A stretch of DNA of 64,000 nt, taken from positions 20,154-84,153 of the forward strand of contig JADANN010000059.1 in NCBI GenBank assembly GCA_018806985.1, in the 5' to 3' direction. Source of the DNA: Angiostrongylus vasorum (Eukaryota; Nematoda; Chromadorea; Rhabditida; Metastrongylidae). Below the pieces are notes generated by a model. It saw only the letters and a list, made by a program, of their open reading frames with translations. It was not told the origin of the DNA and did no database searches. A program made the translations under genes and the position numbers. Shown piece by piece: positions 33,287 through 42,199 of this stretch (position 1 is its first letter; each line of letters starts with the position of its first letter).

Positions 33287-33551
33287 TTGTTGAGTGATGG
33301 ATGGTATCTCTATCCCGATGATTGATGCTCAAGTGCTCCCTTGGCTGAGAACTCATTACAGGAAAGGACTCATCACACTGACACCCGATGAGAAAACCGA
33401 AAAATGCTCCACAAAAGTTAATGAAGAGGATACGAGACACCACAACAGAGATGGAGCGGTATAATGTTGTTAAGCCGGAAAAAATAGAATGGATTGTCAT
33501 GAACCCTGCTAATGAAGCGATCATTCCCTTTGAATTCAGCAAGCGCGCAGG
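33287..33551 (+). pseudogene. Broken plus-strand gene, exon block 4
   Basis: Two overlapping frames join by a one-base shift in an A-rich run near 33395. The first reads MDGISIPMIDAQVLPWLRTH then YRKGLITLTPDEKTEK. The second reads APQKLMKRIRDTTTEMERYN, VVKPEKIEWIVMNPANEAII and PFEFSKRA. The block ends CGCGCAG|GTGACT. It is the most convincing protein text of this gene but I cannot name the family. Confidence 0.5.
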
Positions 33552-33668
33552 TGACTAAAAGCTATCACAACGAGAAGTTCCTCATTGAGCCAAAAGTCCA
33601 GATTAGAGCTCTAAGTGCGGCTTTTCGTTCACCAAAACCACACTACTGGCGTGTTGCTTCTTTGTAGA

Positions 33669-33712
33669 GAAGGGTGAAAGAAAGCCGAGAACACGGAAAC
33701 GACGTGTGACAT
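33669..33712 (+). pseudogene. Broken plus-strand gene, last exon with polybasic tail
   Basis: The acceptor CTTCTTTGTAG is followed by a frame that, spliced to block 4 over a GT-AG intron of about 117 bp, gives EKGERKPRTRKRRVTY and TAA. A polybasic C-terminus often means a nuclear or nucleic-acid-binding location; that is an inference. More protein-like relics (VVHLHKLVIVDYKIDAPPYD near 33961, MTISEEELKHIDKLTVCKE near 34061) follow on the same strand with stops and may belong to a related gene. Confidence 0.4.
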
Positions 33713-34410
33713 ATTAAAAATACAAGATCAAAGCTTTAAAATTGGAAATACGGCGAAATATGCTCAGGTTGGCCACAGGTGCACCCTGTCGAAGGTAACG
33801 TTCTTAAAATTGCACATATTTGGTACAAAGTGGAAATGCCATTTAAAGAGCTATCGAGATATCAACATCGAATATGGAGTACTATGCTGGAATTGTTGGT
33901 TGTAGGCAAGAATTCCAACTTTTATGCAAAAACCTGTTAAATAGACGCAGGTTATCTGAGTTGTACACTTGCACAAATTGGTGATTGTAGATTACAAGAT
34001 TGATGCTCCTCCCTATGACGTCCAAAGTTAAGTGAAAGGTGATGCCAGCAAAATATGATGACCATTTCTGAAGAGGAGCTGAAGCACATTGATAAACTCA
34101 CAGTCTGTAAAGAATAAGACACTGCAAAAGAGCGTTCTTACAATGTATTACCTTAACATAGCAATAAGGTACCCATAAGTGTCAAGCTTCAATTTGGAAA
34201 CGGAGCAACGAAGATATCTATGCACCCTCACCGGTCCCTCTCAACTGTCGTCTTGTCGTGAGATCTTCCAAATGATGTTTTTAAAATGTTAACATTTATT
34301 TTCTACCTATTGCAATCTTTCGCGGCGGGGTGTTATGTGGGATACAACCATAACGATGCTGAGACACCACAATGCTAACTTTTTCATTTGCTGTCTAGTA
34401 TAGTTCTTCA

Positions 34411-34924
34411 CCGGAGGGTATGATACGAAATACAACCACAATGATGCCGAGAAATTTGCAAAACCCCGGACCGCAAGTGTCCGCGGTGGGAGAACGAACG
34501 TGCTAATGCGTTCACCACCACACCATGGGGGTCCTTCGTTTCACCTGTCTCTCAGCTAGTTCTGTCGATAAGTGCCATCAGCAATCACCCGTCAGCGGGA
34601 TTTATCTGGGTGAGCCCAAATCGGTATTGAATTCACTTAAGCTGAGGCTGTAATAGACTATAATAGACTACAATAGACTACAGCCTCACCTTAGTTGGGT
34701 TCATTGTCGATTTGGACTCTCTAGATAAATCCCTGCTAACGTGTGAGTGCTGATGGCACTGATCGATACGACTGGCTGAGAGACACGCGAAACGAAGGAG
34801 CCGCATGGTGTGGTGGTGAATGCGTTAGCCCACAGAAAGGGTAACAGCGCGCTAGTTCCCCACCGCAAACACCTGCGGTCCGGAGTTTTGCGGATATCTT
34901 AGCATCATAGAAGTTATATTTCGC
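34411..34924. mobile_element. Foldback element with arms of about 240 bp
   Basis: The left arm (34411-34652) and right arm (34679-34924) are reverse complements. Matching pieces are GCAAAACCCCGGACCGCA with TGCGGTCCGGAGTTTTGC, CACCACCACACCATG with CATGGTGTGGTGGTG, TTCGTTTC with GAAACGAA, and AAGCTGAGGCTGTA with TACAGCCTCACCTT. The centre holds three tandem 10-bp units (taatagacta, taatagacta, caatagacta). No ORF is inside. A partial end repeats at 34328-34370 and another relic is at 5812. It sits in the apparent intron downstream of the prostaglandin synthase-like exons. Confidence 0.9.
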
Positions 34925-35035
34925 AACATACCCCTGCCATTAAAAGGAGCAAGCAGTAAATAAACAGGTTAAGATTGTGATTATAAACTATAATGAATTC
35001 AATCACGAAAGAAATATTAAAGAGAGTAGATAAAC

Positions 35036-35095
35036 CTTGGCGATGATCAATGAGGAATCCTTCTTGACTAATTCTCCGTTAGTTACGACGGGGAC
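35036..35095 (-). CDS. Prostaglandin E synthase 2-like, exon C
   Basis: Minus-strand exon of 20 codons between TTTTTCAG and the donor AAG|GTTTATC, phase 0 on both sides. It reads VPVVTNGELVKKDSSLIIAK. The VP...G...(D/E)SS.II pattern is the glutathione-binding segment of the thioredoxin-like domain in membrane-associated prostaglandin E synthase 2 and relatives. It joins directly to exon B. The C-terminal helical half of the protein was not found in the window downstream (below 35036), so the gene either has long introns or is incomplete. Confidence 0.75.
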
Positions 35096-35247
35096 CTGAA
35101 AAATTCACATTACATGGATCCATGGAATTCGCTACAAACTACGCTGTTGTTGGAAAAAAAAAGCATGCACTTACACAGAGCGTTATTGGTTCGTATCACA
35201 AAACATGGAAGTGAAGTTAAGTTTTTTCTGGTAACAGAATCGCAACA

Positions 35248-35537
35248 GGGCGAGTGTGGTGCAGTGCTTGGAGGCGCCACTCCGACATACAAGTAGAATC
35301 GATCCCCACGCCAAGGGCCACCAAGCCTTCCATCCCTCCGGGGTCGGCAAATTGGTACCAGACTTGTCTGGGAGGATAGCAATACTGGCTTGATACATCG
35401 GCAGGCCACCGCGAGTTATTGTAAAGGCCAGATATGCATTCAATCACCTCCAACAGTACTTAATGAGGTCTTACGCATGGCGCATCCCTCAGGTATTGAT
35501 CGACGGCGAGAACTTCATCCGTTATCTTTTTTAAAAT
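35248..35537 (+). mobile_element. tRNA-derived SINE inside an intron (plus)
   Basis: A complete copy with A box (TGGTGCAGTGC, one change from consensus), B box (AGAATCGATCCCC), body and T-rich end. It lies in the 494-bp intron between exons B and C of the prostaglandin E synthase 2-like gene, in the opposite orientation to the gene. Confidence 0.88.
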
Positions 35538-35589
35538 CCGAACATACCAAATTTTACCTGTCCACCAGATGTCTGGCAATAAAAAATAC

Positions 35590-35688
35590 GTTCTCGTAGT
35601 CATTTGAGAAACGACGCTGTGACTTCGTAACCGGATTAACTTCAACGACCTCGTAGGAAAACCTGTAATAATCAAGAAGCGCTCGAAC
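35590..35688 (-). CDS. Prostaglandin E synthase 2-like, exon B
   Basis: Minus-strand exon of 33 codons between AATGTTATAG and the donor AAC|GTATTT, phase 0 on both sides. It reads VRALLDYYRFSYEVVEVNPV then TKSQRRFSNDYEN. The V(R/K)A-LDY--YEVVEVNP text is the highly conserved helix-strand after the CxxC motif in prostaglandin E synthase 2. A stop just upstream of the first codon (TAG of the acceptor) fixes the exon start. Together with exons A and C it gives 78 in-frame residues of the thioredoxin-like domain. Confidence 0.85.
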
Positions 35689-35758
35689 CTATAACATTGT
35701 AACCGTGATTTAACCTGAAAATGTTATGTAAAAAGCATTGTCGATGAGACAAAACCAC

Positions 35759-35833
35759 CTTACGATAAAGCGGATGTGACTGGTACTGATAAACACGCAG
35801 GCTCATACCACTCTTATCGCAGACGTTTGAAAC
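35759..35833 (-). CDS. Prostaglandin E synthase 2-like, exon A, CxxC motif replaced
   Basis: Minus-strand exon of 25 codons between GTAATATTTAG and AAG|GTGGTT, phase 0. It reads VSNVCDKSGMSLRVYQYQ then SHPLYRK. The L-(Y/L)-Y-Q-Y segment is followed in the family by T-C-P-F-C-x-K, the active-site CxxC. Here it is S-H-P-L-Y-R-K, so both cysteines are absent. Family enzymes isomerise PGH2 to PGE2, or act as haem/GSH-binding proteins, using this site. Loss of both Cys implies a changed role or a decaying paralogue, although the frame and splice sites are intact. A 70-bp intron separates it from exon B. N-terminal exons lie above 36240 and were not found. Confidence 0.8.
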
Positions 35834-35867
35834 CTAAATATTACATTCGTGGGATACTCGATACTTG

Positions 35868-36238
35868 ATACTTAAACGGCCCGTCCTCACTGGTTGTGCA
35901 GGCCCCAGCGTAATGACCATTTTTCGGAGATTTGCTGGTTAAGCCATTGTGGTTCGCTGGAATCCCGAAGTCAATCTGGCCAAAGTCTGCCCCAGGTCTT
36001 CACCACCACAGGCAGTCGCAGCCCCTTGTGGATCAGAGGGAGATTTACCACCATGCGATTTTGATAACAGGACGGTGGCGGGATCCTGGTATTGGTTTAC
36101 TCTTAGCTAGGCTTCTTGATGGAAGCGCTGGACTCCCTTCTCAGCTTGGGAGACCCTGCCGGCTGACGAATCCCCCCAAATGTACATCGCAGTCCGTCAC
36201 CTAGGAGCACGTCCTAGCCACGACAAGGCAGTAAAACG
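35868..36238 (+). repeat. Repeat B, near-complete (plus)
   Basis: Landmarks: GATACTTAAACGGCCCGTCC, TTTTTCGGAGATTTGCTGGT, CAATCTGGCCAAAGTC, TTTACCACCATGCGATTTTG, GACGGTGGCGGGATCCTGGT, ATGTACATCGCAGTCCGTCA and a final ACGACAAGGCAGTAAAACG. It begins 35 bp upstream of exon A of the prostaglandin synthase-like gene, within its presumed intron. Confidence 0.8.
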
Positions 36239-36239
36239 T

Positions 36240-38050
36240 TGGTAGGACATTCGAGGCATACTGGAAAAAAATCGGGGATAGGGGTGTACTAAACTTAGGG
36301 AGATCCAGAAGTGAAAAACATTAAGAGCAATTCTATCATCCCTAACCAGTGACCGCGTCACAAATTTTTGCAAGAGAAGAGGCAAACGAATTTTTGGAGA
36401 AACATTTGCAACAAAAAAACAGTACTCTCATATGTGCACATACTGCTCGTACGAGCTCGATGACTGGAGGGAAATCTTCCTTCAATCACCTACCCCAACT
36501 CGAAACCGACACCCCAAACGGGTAGGGTTGGGCAATGCGAGAACAGTGATCCTTGATTCCACAATGGCATTATATGAATAGCTAGCACATAAACAGAGTC
36601 ATCACTGAAAACTTGAAAAACTGGAGAAGTCTTAATAACCAGCTCGAAAGTGTCATTTCACAAAGCGAAGGAAGAAACATAGGTAATTACTCAATATTCA
36701 CCACCCTCTTTGCTCTTACTAAGTGTGTTTACCAAACAACAGCGATCATACAACGTTAACAATAGTGAATAGTGGAGAGATTCTGAAGTGCTTCTCTCAT
36801 ATTTGCTTAAATCGCAGTTCTTCGGAACCTACTGTTTAACCAACTTGTTTTGGAAGTTTATTAGCATACCAAAGAGGAAGTTGTAGTTCCCTTACGCCAC
36901 ACTCCTCCATCTATTTCCTGTTCACTAAATTCCTTTGTTTGAAATCCAGCGATTTCGCCAACACCGCTGAAGCCAACTTAAACCGCTGCGGCAAAACCTA
37001 GTTGTTTCACCGCTCTCATTCTAAAAAACTGTCCAGTCTTCAAAGTTATCAACGATTGAAACGAATTCAATGCATATATAAAGAAATCGTCTTCAACGAG
37101 CACAGTCTGGAAATATTACGACTCACTGGAGAACACCTCGAGCGAACTATGCACGTGTATTCAATGTCATCTATTTTCACTCCTACAACAAACGGCACAT
37201 CAAACAGCTAAATTAATAGGCCATACATCGTTGGAATATTACGTCTCATGAGTAGGCTCTACCATCGTCCACGATACTGGGATCAAAGATAATAAGTGGT
37301 GCCAGATAGAAAGAAATTAGGGAGAAACCTACTAAAGTCCCTTAGCACCCACTGATCTCACCACATACAAACATTCCCAAGCAACACTGTTCCTCCTTCT
37401 CATCCAGATTCAGACTAGAAATCAGCAACCCGAGTGCTGAAGGACGTCGCGAATGTAGTGAAGTGTTACAGTTGCTAGGCGTTGGTGGGGTCCGTTTTAA
37501 CGTCTCTCTGCGTCGTCTCCTTTTGTGGTTGTGTTGATATTGTTGTTTTCGGAAAAAGACGCGTTTGAAATGCTCTGTTTGAATGCCCATGGATACGATA
37601 GATAAGCATGTTCTTCAGATTTGCAATGAGTTAGAATAGTTCGGTGTGGTGTTGCGTTTTAGACGTAAATGGTGTCCATAGCCACTTTCAGTTCTTTTTT
37701 CCCAACCAGAGCTCACCTCACTAGAACAGTTATCCCTTAACGATAGCGTCTAGTGTCCATTATGGTACACATTAGTTCTACCATTTGCAGTCTTGCTATT
37801 TTTTCCTGAATTAGTAGCCTACCTTCTTGCGAGATTCTAGCATTCCTCTCATTATACGAATGCTTTTTCCGTTAATGTTCGCAATGTTAATGATATCCAG
37901 GACATTGACAGCACTCAAATTTGCTCTGACTTTTTAGGTCTTCGTGACCGATTACACTAGAACTAGAGGAAGCCATTACTTCCTAGAAGCTTTCACCAAA
38001 CATTTTTTGAGCGCTGTTATACGGCATCTTATCTGGCGAATTCATTTAGG
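36240..38050. other. No supported gene
   Basis: ORFs at 36197-36385 (minus), 37002-37211 (plus, with NEHSLEILRLTGEHLERTMH) and 37342-37590 (minus, Arg-rich) lack splice flanks that agree with them. The missing N-terminal exons of the prostaglandin synthase-like gene should lie on the minus strand here or beyond, but I could not find them. Confidence 0.35.
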
Positions 38051-38259
38051 GTGTTGTGCTTTTATGGGGCGATTGTCGCTGGTCGAATATGGTTATGCAA
38101 AAACTCGTCATAGTTTTCATGAAGTACAGCGTCAGAGGAGATTTCGGTCATCGGGCCGTGTGCACGCGAGCTGTGGAACTGCGCCAGGTGTTTGACGCAT
38201 CCATCGAGAAACTTCCAGAATGTTCGCCTTCTCAGGATACTGAGCATTGTGAGTTGTGA
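38051..38259 (+). CDS. Probable terminal exon, unidentified
   Basis: TTCATTTAG is followed by GGTGTTGTGCTTTTATGG and an open frame to TGA at 38259. It reads VVLLWGDCRWSNMVMQKLVI, then VFMKYSVRGDFGHRAVCTRA, VELRQVFDASIEKLPECS and PSQDTEHCEL. The text is convincing protein with four Cys. The RTE 3' fragment begins three bases after the stop, so the element inserted into or next to the 3' UTR. No family is recognised. Confidence 0.45.
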
Positions 38260-38261
38260 TT

Positions 38262-38882
38262 ATCATCACCTGTCACTTGTGTCACCTGTGGTCCCGTTGA
38301 TCGTCGAGTGACTCGAGCGGGCGTCAGTAAGTCTTCCATTTTTCCCTGTCGCGTGCAAGAGTAGCCCAATGGGTTCTGCTTGCTCTAGGGACTCGTCGAG
38401 CATCATATCTTTCTTCAACGCTCTTTGTGAAGAACTCTGACCATCGAATCGGTGGTCTTCCTGCAGTACGTTTGACATCCCGAGGAATCCAGTCACTAAC
38501 GGCTCTTGTCCATCGGTTGTCATTCATACGCATTACGTGTCCGGCCCACCTTATCTTCGATTGTTTGGCGTACAGAACGGCATCTTTGATTTTTGATCGT
38601 CGACGCAGATCGGAGCTTCGGATTACATCCCTTACTTGTGTCAGCGGGATACTCCTAGTATCGCCTTTTCGACTGCGCGTTCGATAACGCTAAGTGACCT
38701 TTCATCCTGCTTACGCAGCGACCAAATTTCTGACGCATACGTTAGGGCAGGAAGTACCGTTGAGTCGAAAAAGTGAGCACGGAGTCGGGTGTTTTTTGTC
38801 CTCTTCACTATATTTTCGATGCTCTTGAAAGCTCCCAAGGCCGCTCGTTTCATTCTGTTCAGCCTCAGTATCACACGTGACC
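38262..38882 (-). mobile_element. RTE retrotransposon, 3' portion (minus)
   Basis: On the minus strand it encodes the RT C-terminal region: LRLNRMKRAALGAFKSIEN, then RLRAHFFDSTVLPALTYASE and, one frame over, WTRAVSDWIPRDVKRTAGRP with PPIRWSEFF. The 3' tail, at 38262-38300, is made of CAGGTGACA-like units. The 5' part of the element is missing from 38882 onward. Two frames are needed to read it, so it is dead. Confidence 0.9.
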
Positions 38883-39039
38883 TGGCGCCCTATTTCAAAA
38901 TGATATTTTGACCCCGAGGTGTGTCGTGCTCGCGACCCCCACGTGAACAACGCGTGGGCCAGTCCCACTCGCAAAATCACGGTGAGTAGCCTTTCCGTTT
39001 GACCATAGCATCCCTAACCCACCATCTATTTAAACTTTG

Positions 39040-39235
39040 ATCTCCACTAATACTTTAGCCTTTTTCCACCGAATAATTAAAGTACTCTTATATAAAATAC
39101 GTCCAGGCTCTGAGGAAGGCGAAATCGCCAAAACGTCAGCCATCGACCAACAACACCAACAACAACGACAACGAAGACCTATACCAACCTCGCATCAGCT
39201 AAAAAAGATCAGTTTATAAGATCATATAAATAAAT
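39040..39235 (+). repeat. Repeat D (plus), carries ribozyme-like core
   Basis: Reverse-complement partner of 10440-10620. After the core comes a CAACACCAACAACAACGACA stretch, GAAGACCTATACCAACCTCG and AAAGATCAG. The overlapping 60-codon ORF (Gln-rich) is a by-product. Confidence 0.75.
39106..39141 (+). ncRNA. Hammerhead-ribozyme-like core
   Basis: Order: GGCT (39106-39109), CTGAGGA (39110-39116), stem II GGCG/CGCC with an AAAT loop (39118-39129), AAAAC, GTC (39135-39137) and AGCC (39138-39141). CTGAGGA satisfies the hammerhead CUGANGA box, GGCT/AGCC closes stem I and GTC is the preferred cleavage triplet. The minimal ACGT stem III resembles the hammerheads reported in Penelope-like elements. 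The second box should begin with G (GAAA) and here reads AAAA. The two copies together imply an ancestral GAAAC. This copy is probably weak or inactive. Confidence 0.45.
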
Positions 39236-39291
39236 ATATCAACTATCTATGCCGAGGTTTATAGAAAGTAGGTCTTTTGAGTTATTAAGAG

Positions 39292-39826
39292 ATTTCTTGT
39301 TTGTCTCGTTTGCGGTTGTGGTTATCGAAGTACTCGAAACCGTAGTGTATTTTCTGCTTTGAAGCGTTAGTAGCACATGGTAGTAGTTCCTATTGCGTAG
39401 TTTATTACATATTTTCATTAACGATTTCCGAGTTCATTCTCTTTTTTGATTTTTAAGTGTAAATATCGTTTGCAGCCTCTGCAAGCGAACATCACCAGCA
39501 AAGTATGTGTTGTGCAGGAAAATGCAAGGTTGCCGCTTTTCTGTCTGGTAAGGTCTGTTTTTCTTTTACTATAATAAATATAAAGAGGAGATGTAATATT
39601 GTGTGTGCTGACGGCGTAAGAACATTCATTTTTTTTCTCCTTGCTATATTCTGAAACTGGCTCTGCGCTTCTTGTATAGGGTGGTATAGATCGCTTGAGT
39701 GGTTGTCGCTACTTTTGTAGGAAGAACCTTTCCCCATCTTGGCAAAACTAGGGTGCTTGACGATGTTGTGGATTTTTGTTAGTCCTAGTACATTTCACAC
39801 TTGTTTTGCCCTTGCAGTATCGGAAT
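39292..39826 (-). repeat. Right arm of the 0.5-kb inverted repeat pair
   Basis: Reverse complement of 30380-30897. On the minus strand it reads through SSDNHSSDLYHPIQEAQSQF, QNIARRKK, KQTLPDRKAATLHFPAQHIL. The two copies differ by small indels that change frame. About 8.4 kb lies between the arms, with the foldback element and the prostaglandin synthase-like exons. Confidence 0.85.
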
Positions 39827-39884
39827 GTTTTATCCTGAATGGGATTCGAAGAACAGGTACTTGTAAAGCATGGAATCGTGCAAA

Positions 39885-40275
39885 TATCTACTTACTTGGA
39901 TGCTTTGATAGCCTATACTCACTGATTGTGTGGGTCCCAGCATCATCTCCATTTTTTCGGCGATTTGCTGGTTTATCCAATGTGGCTTTCTGGAATCCCT
40001 AGGTCAGCGTGACTAATGGTTGCCCAAGGTCGTCGCCATCACAGGTGGTTATTGTGGATTAAACGGAGACTTGCCACCATGCGACTTTGATAGCAGGACG
40101 GTGGTGAATCCTGGTATTGGTTTACTCTTAGTTCGGATTCCTGATGCAAACGCCGTACTTGTTCTCAGCTTGCAAGACTATGGTAGAGGGACGAATCCCC
40201 ACTTTACATTGCAGCCCGATACCCAGGAACACCTCCCAGCCACCATGAGGCGGTGAGCCATTGAGAGGATCCTGC
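39885..40275 (+). repeat. Repeat B, most complete copy (plus)
   Basis: It starts TACTTACTTGGATGCTTTGA and ends around GCCACCATGAGGCGGTGAGC. The inner blocks TTGCCACCATGCGACTTTGA, GACGGTGGTGAATCCTGGTA and TTGGTTTACTCTTAG are all present. This copy defines the length of about 390 bp. Confidence 0.8.
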
Positions 40276-40823
40276 ACATAAGGGCTACTTATTTAAATAG
40301 CAAATATGAACTGCACAACCATAGTTGAATCTTTGCAACCATGGCGAAAGAAGATCTTTGAAAGCAGTTTTTGACTATGAAATCCTCTCATTTTTAAAAA
40401 TTCATGGGATTTTTATATTAAGCGTGGTTTTACTAGAACTTATTATGGCCGTCTCGAACGCTGTTCATTACGAGTCTCCTTAATAAATAGCATCAGAGAA
40501 AAAGCTCCGCAATATCTGCTTCCAAACAATACGTAGGAATCGTCATTCGCTCGCAGCTCCATTTGTGATCTCCCTTTTTTCCCACCCCCCAGCTTATCGT
40601 GGCACCCACAAGGATCGTGGAATCAGGACAATTGCGAGATCAACATGGAGTGTGGTTTTATGGCGCGCGTGGCAATTATTGATTACTTAATTACTAGGAA
40701 TATGTAAATACGAGACCAAAAACACGTGATTTCTCTCAAGCCGCCGATGTGGTTGCCGTCGGGTCCCATATTAACAAATCGTAACATTTGAGCAATTAAT
40801 GCTGCACTAAAACTTGCTGAAGG
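40276..40823. other. No gene seen
   Basis: AT-rich stretch without ORFs of interest or repeat homology. Confidence 0.5.
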
Positions 40824-41103
40824 GCCCGTTTGGCGCAGTGGTTGGAGGCGCCACTGCGACACACACGAGGATCGATCCCCGCGCCCATGGCCCACCAAGC
40901 CTTGCATCCCTACGGGGTCGGAATATTGGTACCAGAGTTCTCTGGGAGGATAACAGCACTGGCTGGATACATCGGCAGGCCACCGCGACTCATTGTAAAG
41001 GCCAGCTATGCATTCAGTCACCTCCAGCGATACTTAATGAAGCCGAATGCATGGCGCATCCCTTGGATTGCTCAACGCCGAGAGCTTTATCCTTTATCCT
41101 ATT
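40824..41103 (+). mobile_element. tRNA-derived SINE, complete reference copy (plus)
   Basis: The head GGCCCGTTTGGCGCAGTGG carries the A box (TGGCGCAGTGG), and GAGGATCGATCCCCGCG carries the B box (GGATCGATCCC). The body runs CACCAAGCCTTGCATCCC, GGTACCAGAGTTCTCTGGGA, GGCAGGCCACCGCGACTCAT, GTAAAGGCCAGCTATGC and GAGAGCTTTATCCTTTATCC. This is the clearest A box and B box pair in the window. Confidence 0.93.
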
Positions 41104-41180
41104 AGAAGTTGCTCAGTCAAGGCTAAATGCAGTGTGGTAGAGAGGAAAAAAAAGGCGTTCGACGTTTGTATTTTCCTAGG

Positions 41181-41330
41181 GGGTACGCCGTGTTTCAAAA
41201 CAAAGTAAGAAGATGGTCTACAAAGAGCGGAAAGGATGAAAGAGTCCAAATAACACTAATCTCACGAAGCTATGGCGAGCAATTCGAAACAGAACTGAGA
41301 AGGCCACGTATTAACGTTACTTGTCAGTAA
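41181..41330 (+). CDS. Probable terminal exon, unidentified
   Basis: GTATTTTCCTAG precedes an open frame of 49 residues ending CAG TAA. It reads GYAVFQNKVRRWSTKSGKDE, then RVQITLISRSYGEQFETELR and RPRINVTCQ. It is basic and protein-like. It follows the SINE at 40824-41103 by about 80 bp. No family is recognised and no second exon was placed. Confidence 0.4.
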   Translation, partial: GYAVFQNKVRRWSTKSGKDERVQITLISRSYGEQFETELRRPRINVTCQ

Positions 41331-41916
41331 TGTTCGGCCGCGTCCACAACGTTTTGAGGTCGTGCTGCGTTCGTTCTTAGGGCTACTACGTTAAATTTTA
41401 GAATAACCACTACAAGTAAAGGAACGAAACAGTTAAAAAGTTACAACTAAGTCCTGGTGAAATCGGCCGCACAGGGTGTCGGAATGAAGCCGGCTGGTGC
41501 TGTGGTAGTGTAAGAGCAGCAGTGTTATTTCGAGTGGAACGTTCGAGAAACGTTGTTCCTTCTGTGTGGCTGTATAGTAGTGTATTCATCAAACCAGTTT
41601 TATCTTATCAAAACTCATTAGGGCACAAGTGAAGGAGAAAGTGTACTGTTCGTCTATTCAGGCGTTCATGTTAAAAGCAAAGTTGGTGCAGGTTACAACT
41701 TGCTGAGAAGGAGAGGGCTGAATCCCATCATGCGTTGCTGATCAAAAAATGAATGATACTATCAAATACGGAAAATCTCGAGACTCAGCTGAACAAGAAA
41801 TATGATGCATCTTGGCGACAGGTCCATAGTGTACTAAGCGCAAAGTCGTTCTCCTTCAAAACAACGTAAACTACTCATCTTCGTTATGACTAGCTTTCTT
41901 TATTCTACACAACCCG

Positions 41917-42195
41917 TCAGGGGCGCATGTGGCTCAGTGGTTGGAGGCTCCACTGCGACACGTGGAATCGGTCCCCGCACCCATGGCCCGTCAAGCCTTC
42001 CATCCCTTCGAAGTCGGCAAATTGGTACCAGGCTTGGCTTGGAGGATAGCAACACTGGCTTGATACATCGGTAGGCCACCGCGAGTCATTGCATGGGCCA
42101 GATATGCATTAAATCACTTCTAACGATACTTAATGAAGTCGAATTCATGACACATCCCTCAAGGACAGATCAACGCCAAGAGCTTTATTCTTTTT
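41917..42195 (+). mobile_element. tRNA-derived SINE (plus)
   Basis: Head GGGGCGCATGTGGCTCAGTG with A box TGGCTCAGTGG and B box GGAATCGGTCCCC. Body and GAGCTTTATTC end as in the reference copy. It lies tail to tail with the variant SINE at 42200-42541. Confidence 0.9.
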
Positions 42196-42199
42196 TGTG

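Noticed and set aside
32236..33542. Minus-strand hydrophobic ORFs suggesting a nematode chemoreceptor (7TM GPCR)
   Set aside because: The opposite strand carries better protein text with matching splice sites; hydrophobic antisense frames are expected from charged helices, and no receptor motifs or consistent exon borders were found.
31970..33712. TGA recoding (selenocysteine or altered code)
   Set aside because: The in-frame TGAs sit beside frameshifts and fit CGA-to-TGA mutation in a pseudogene; no selenocysteine element was seen.
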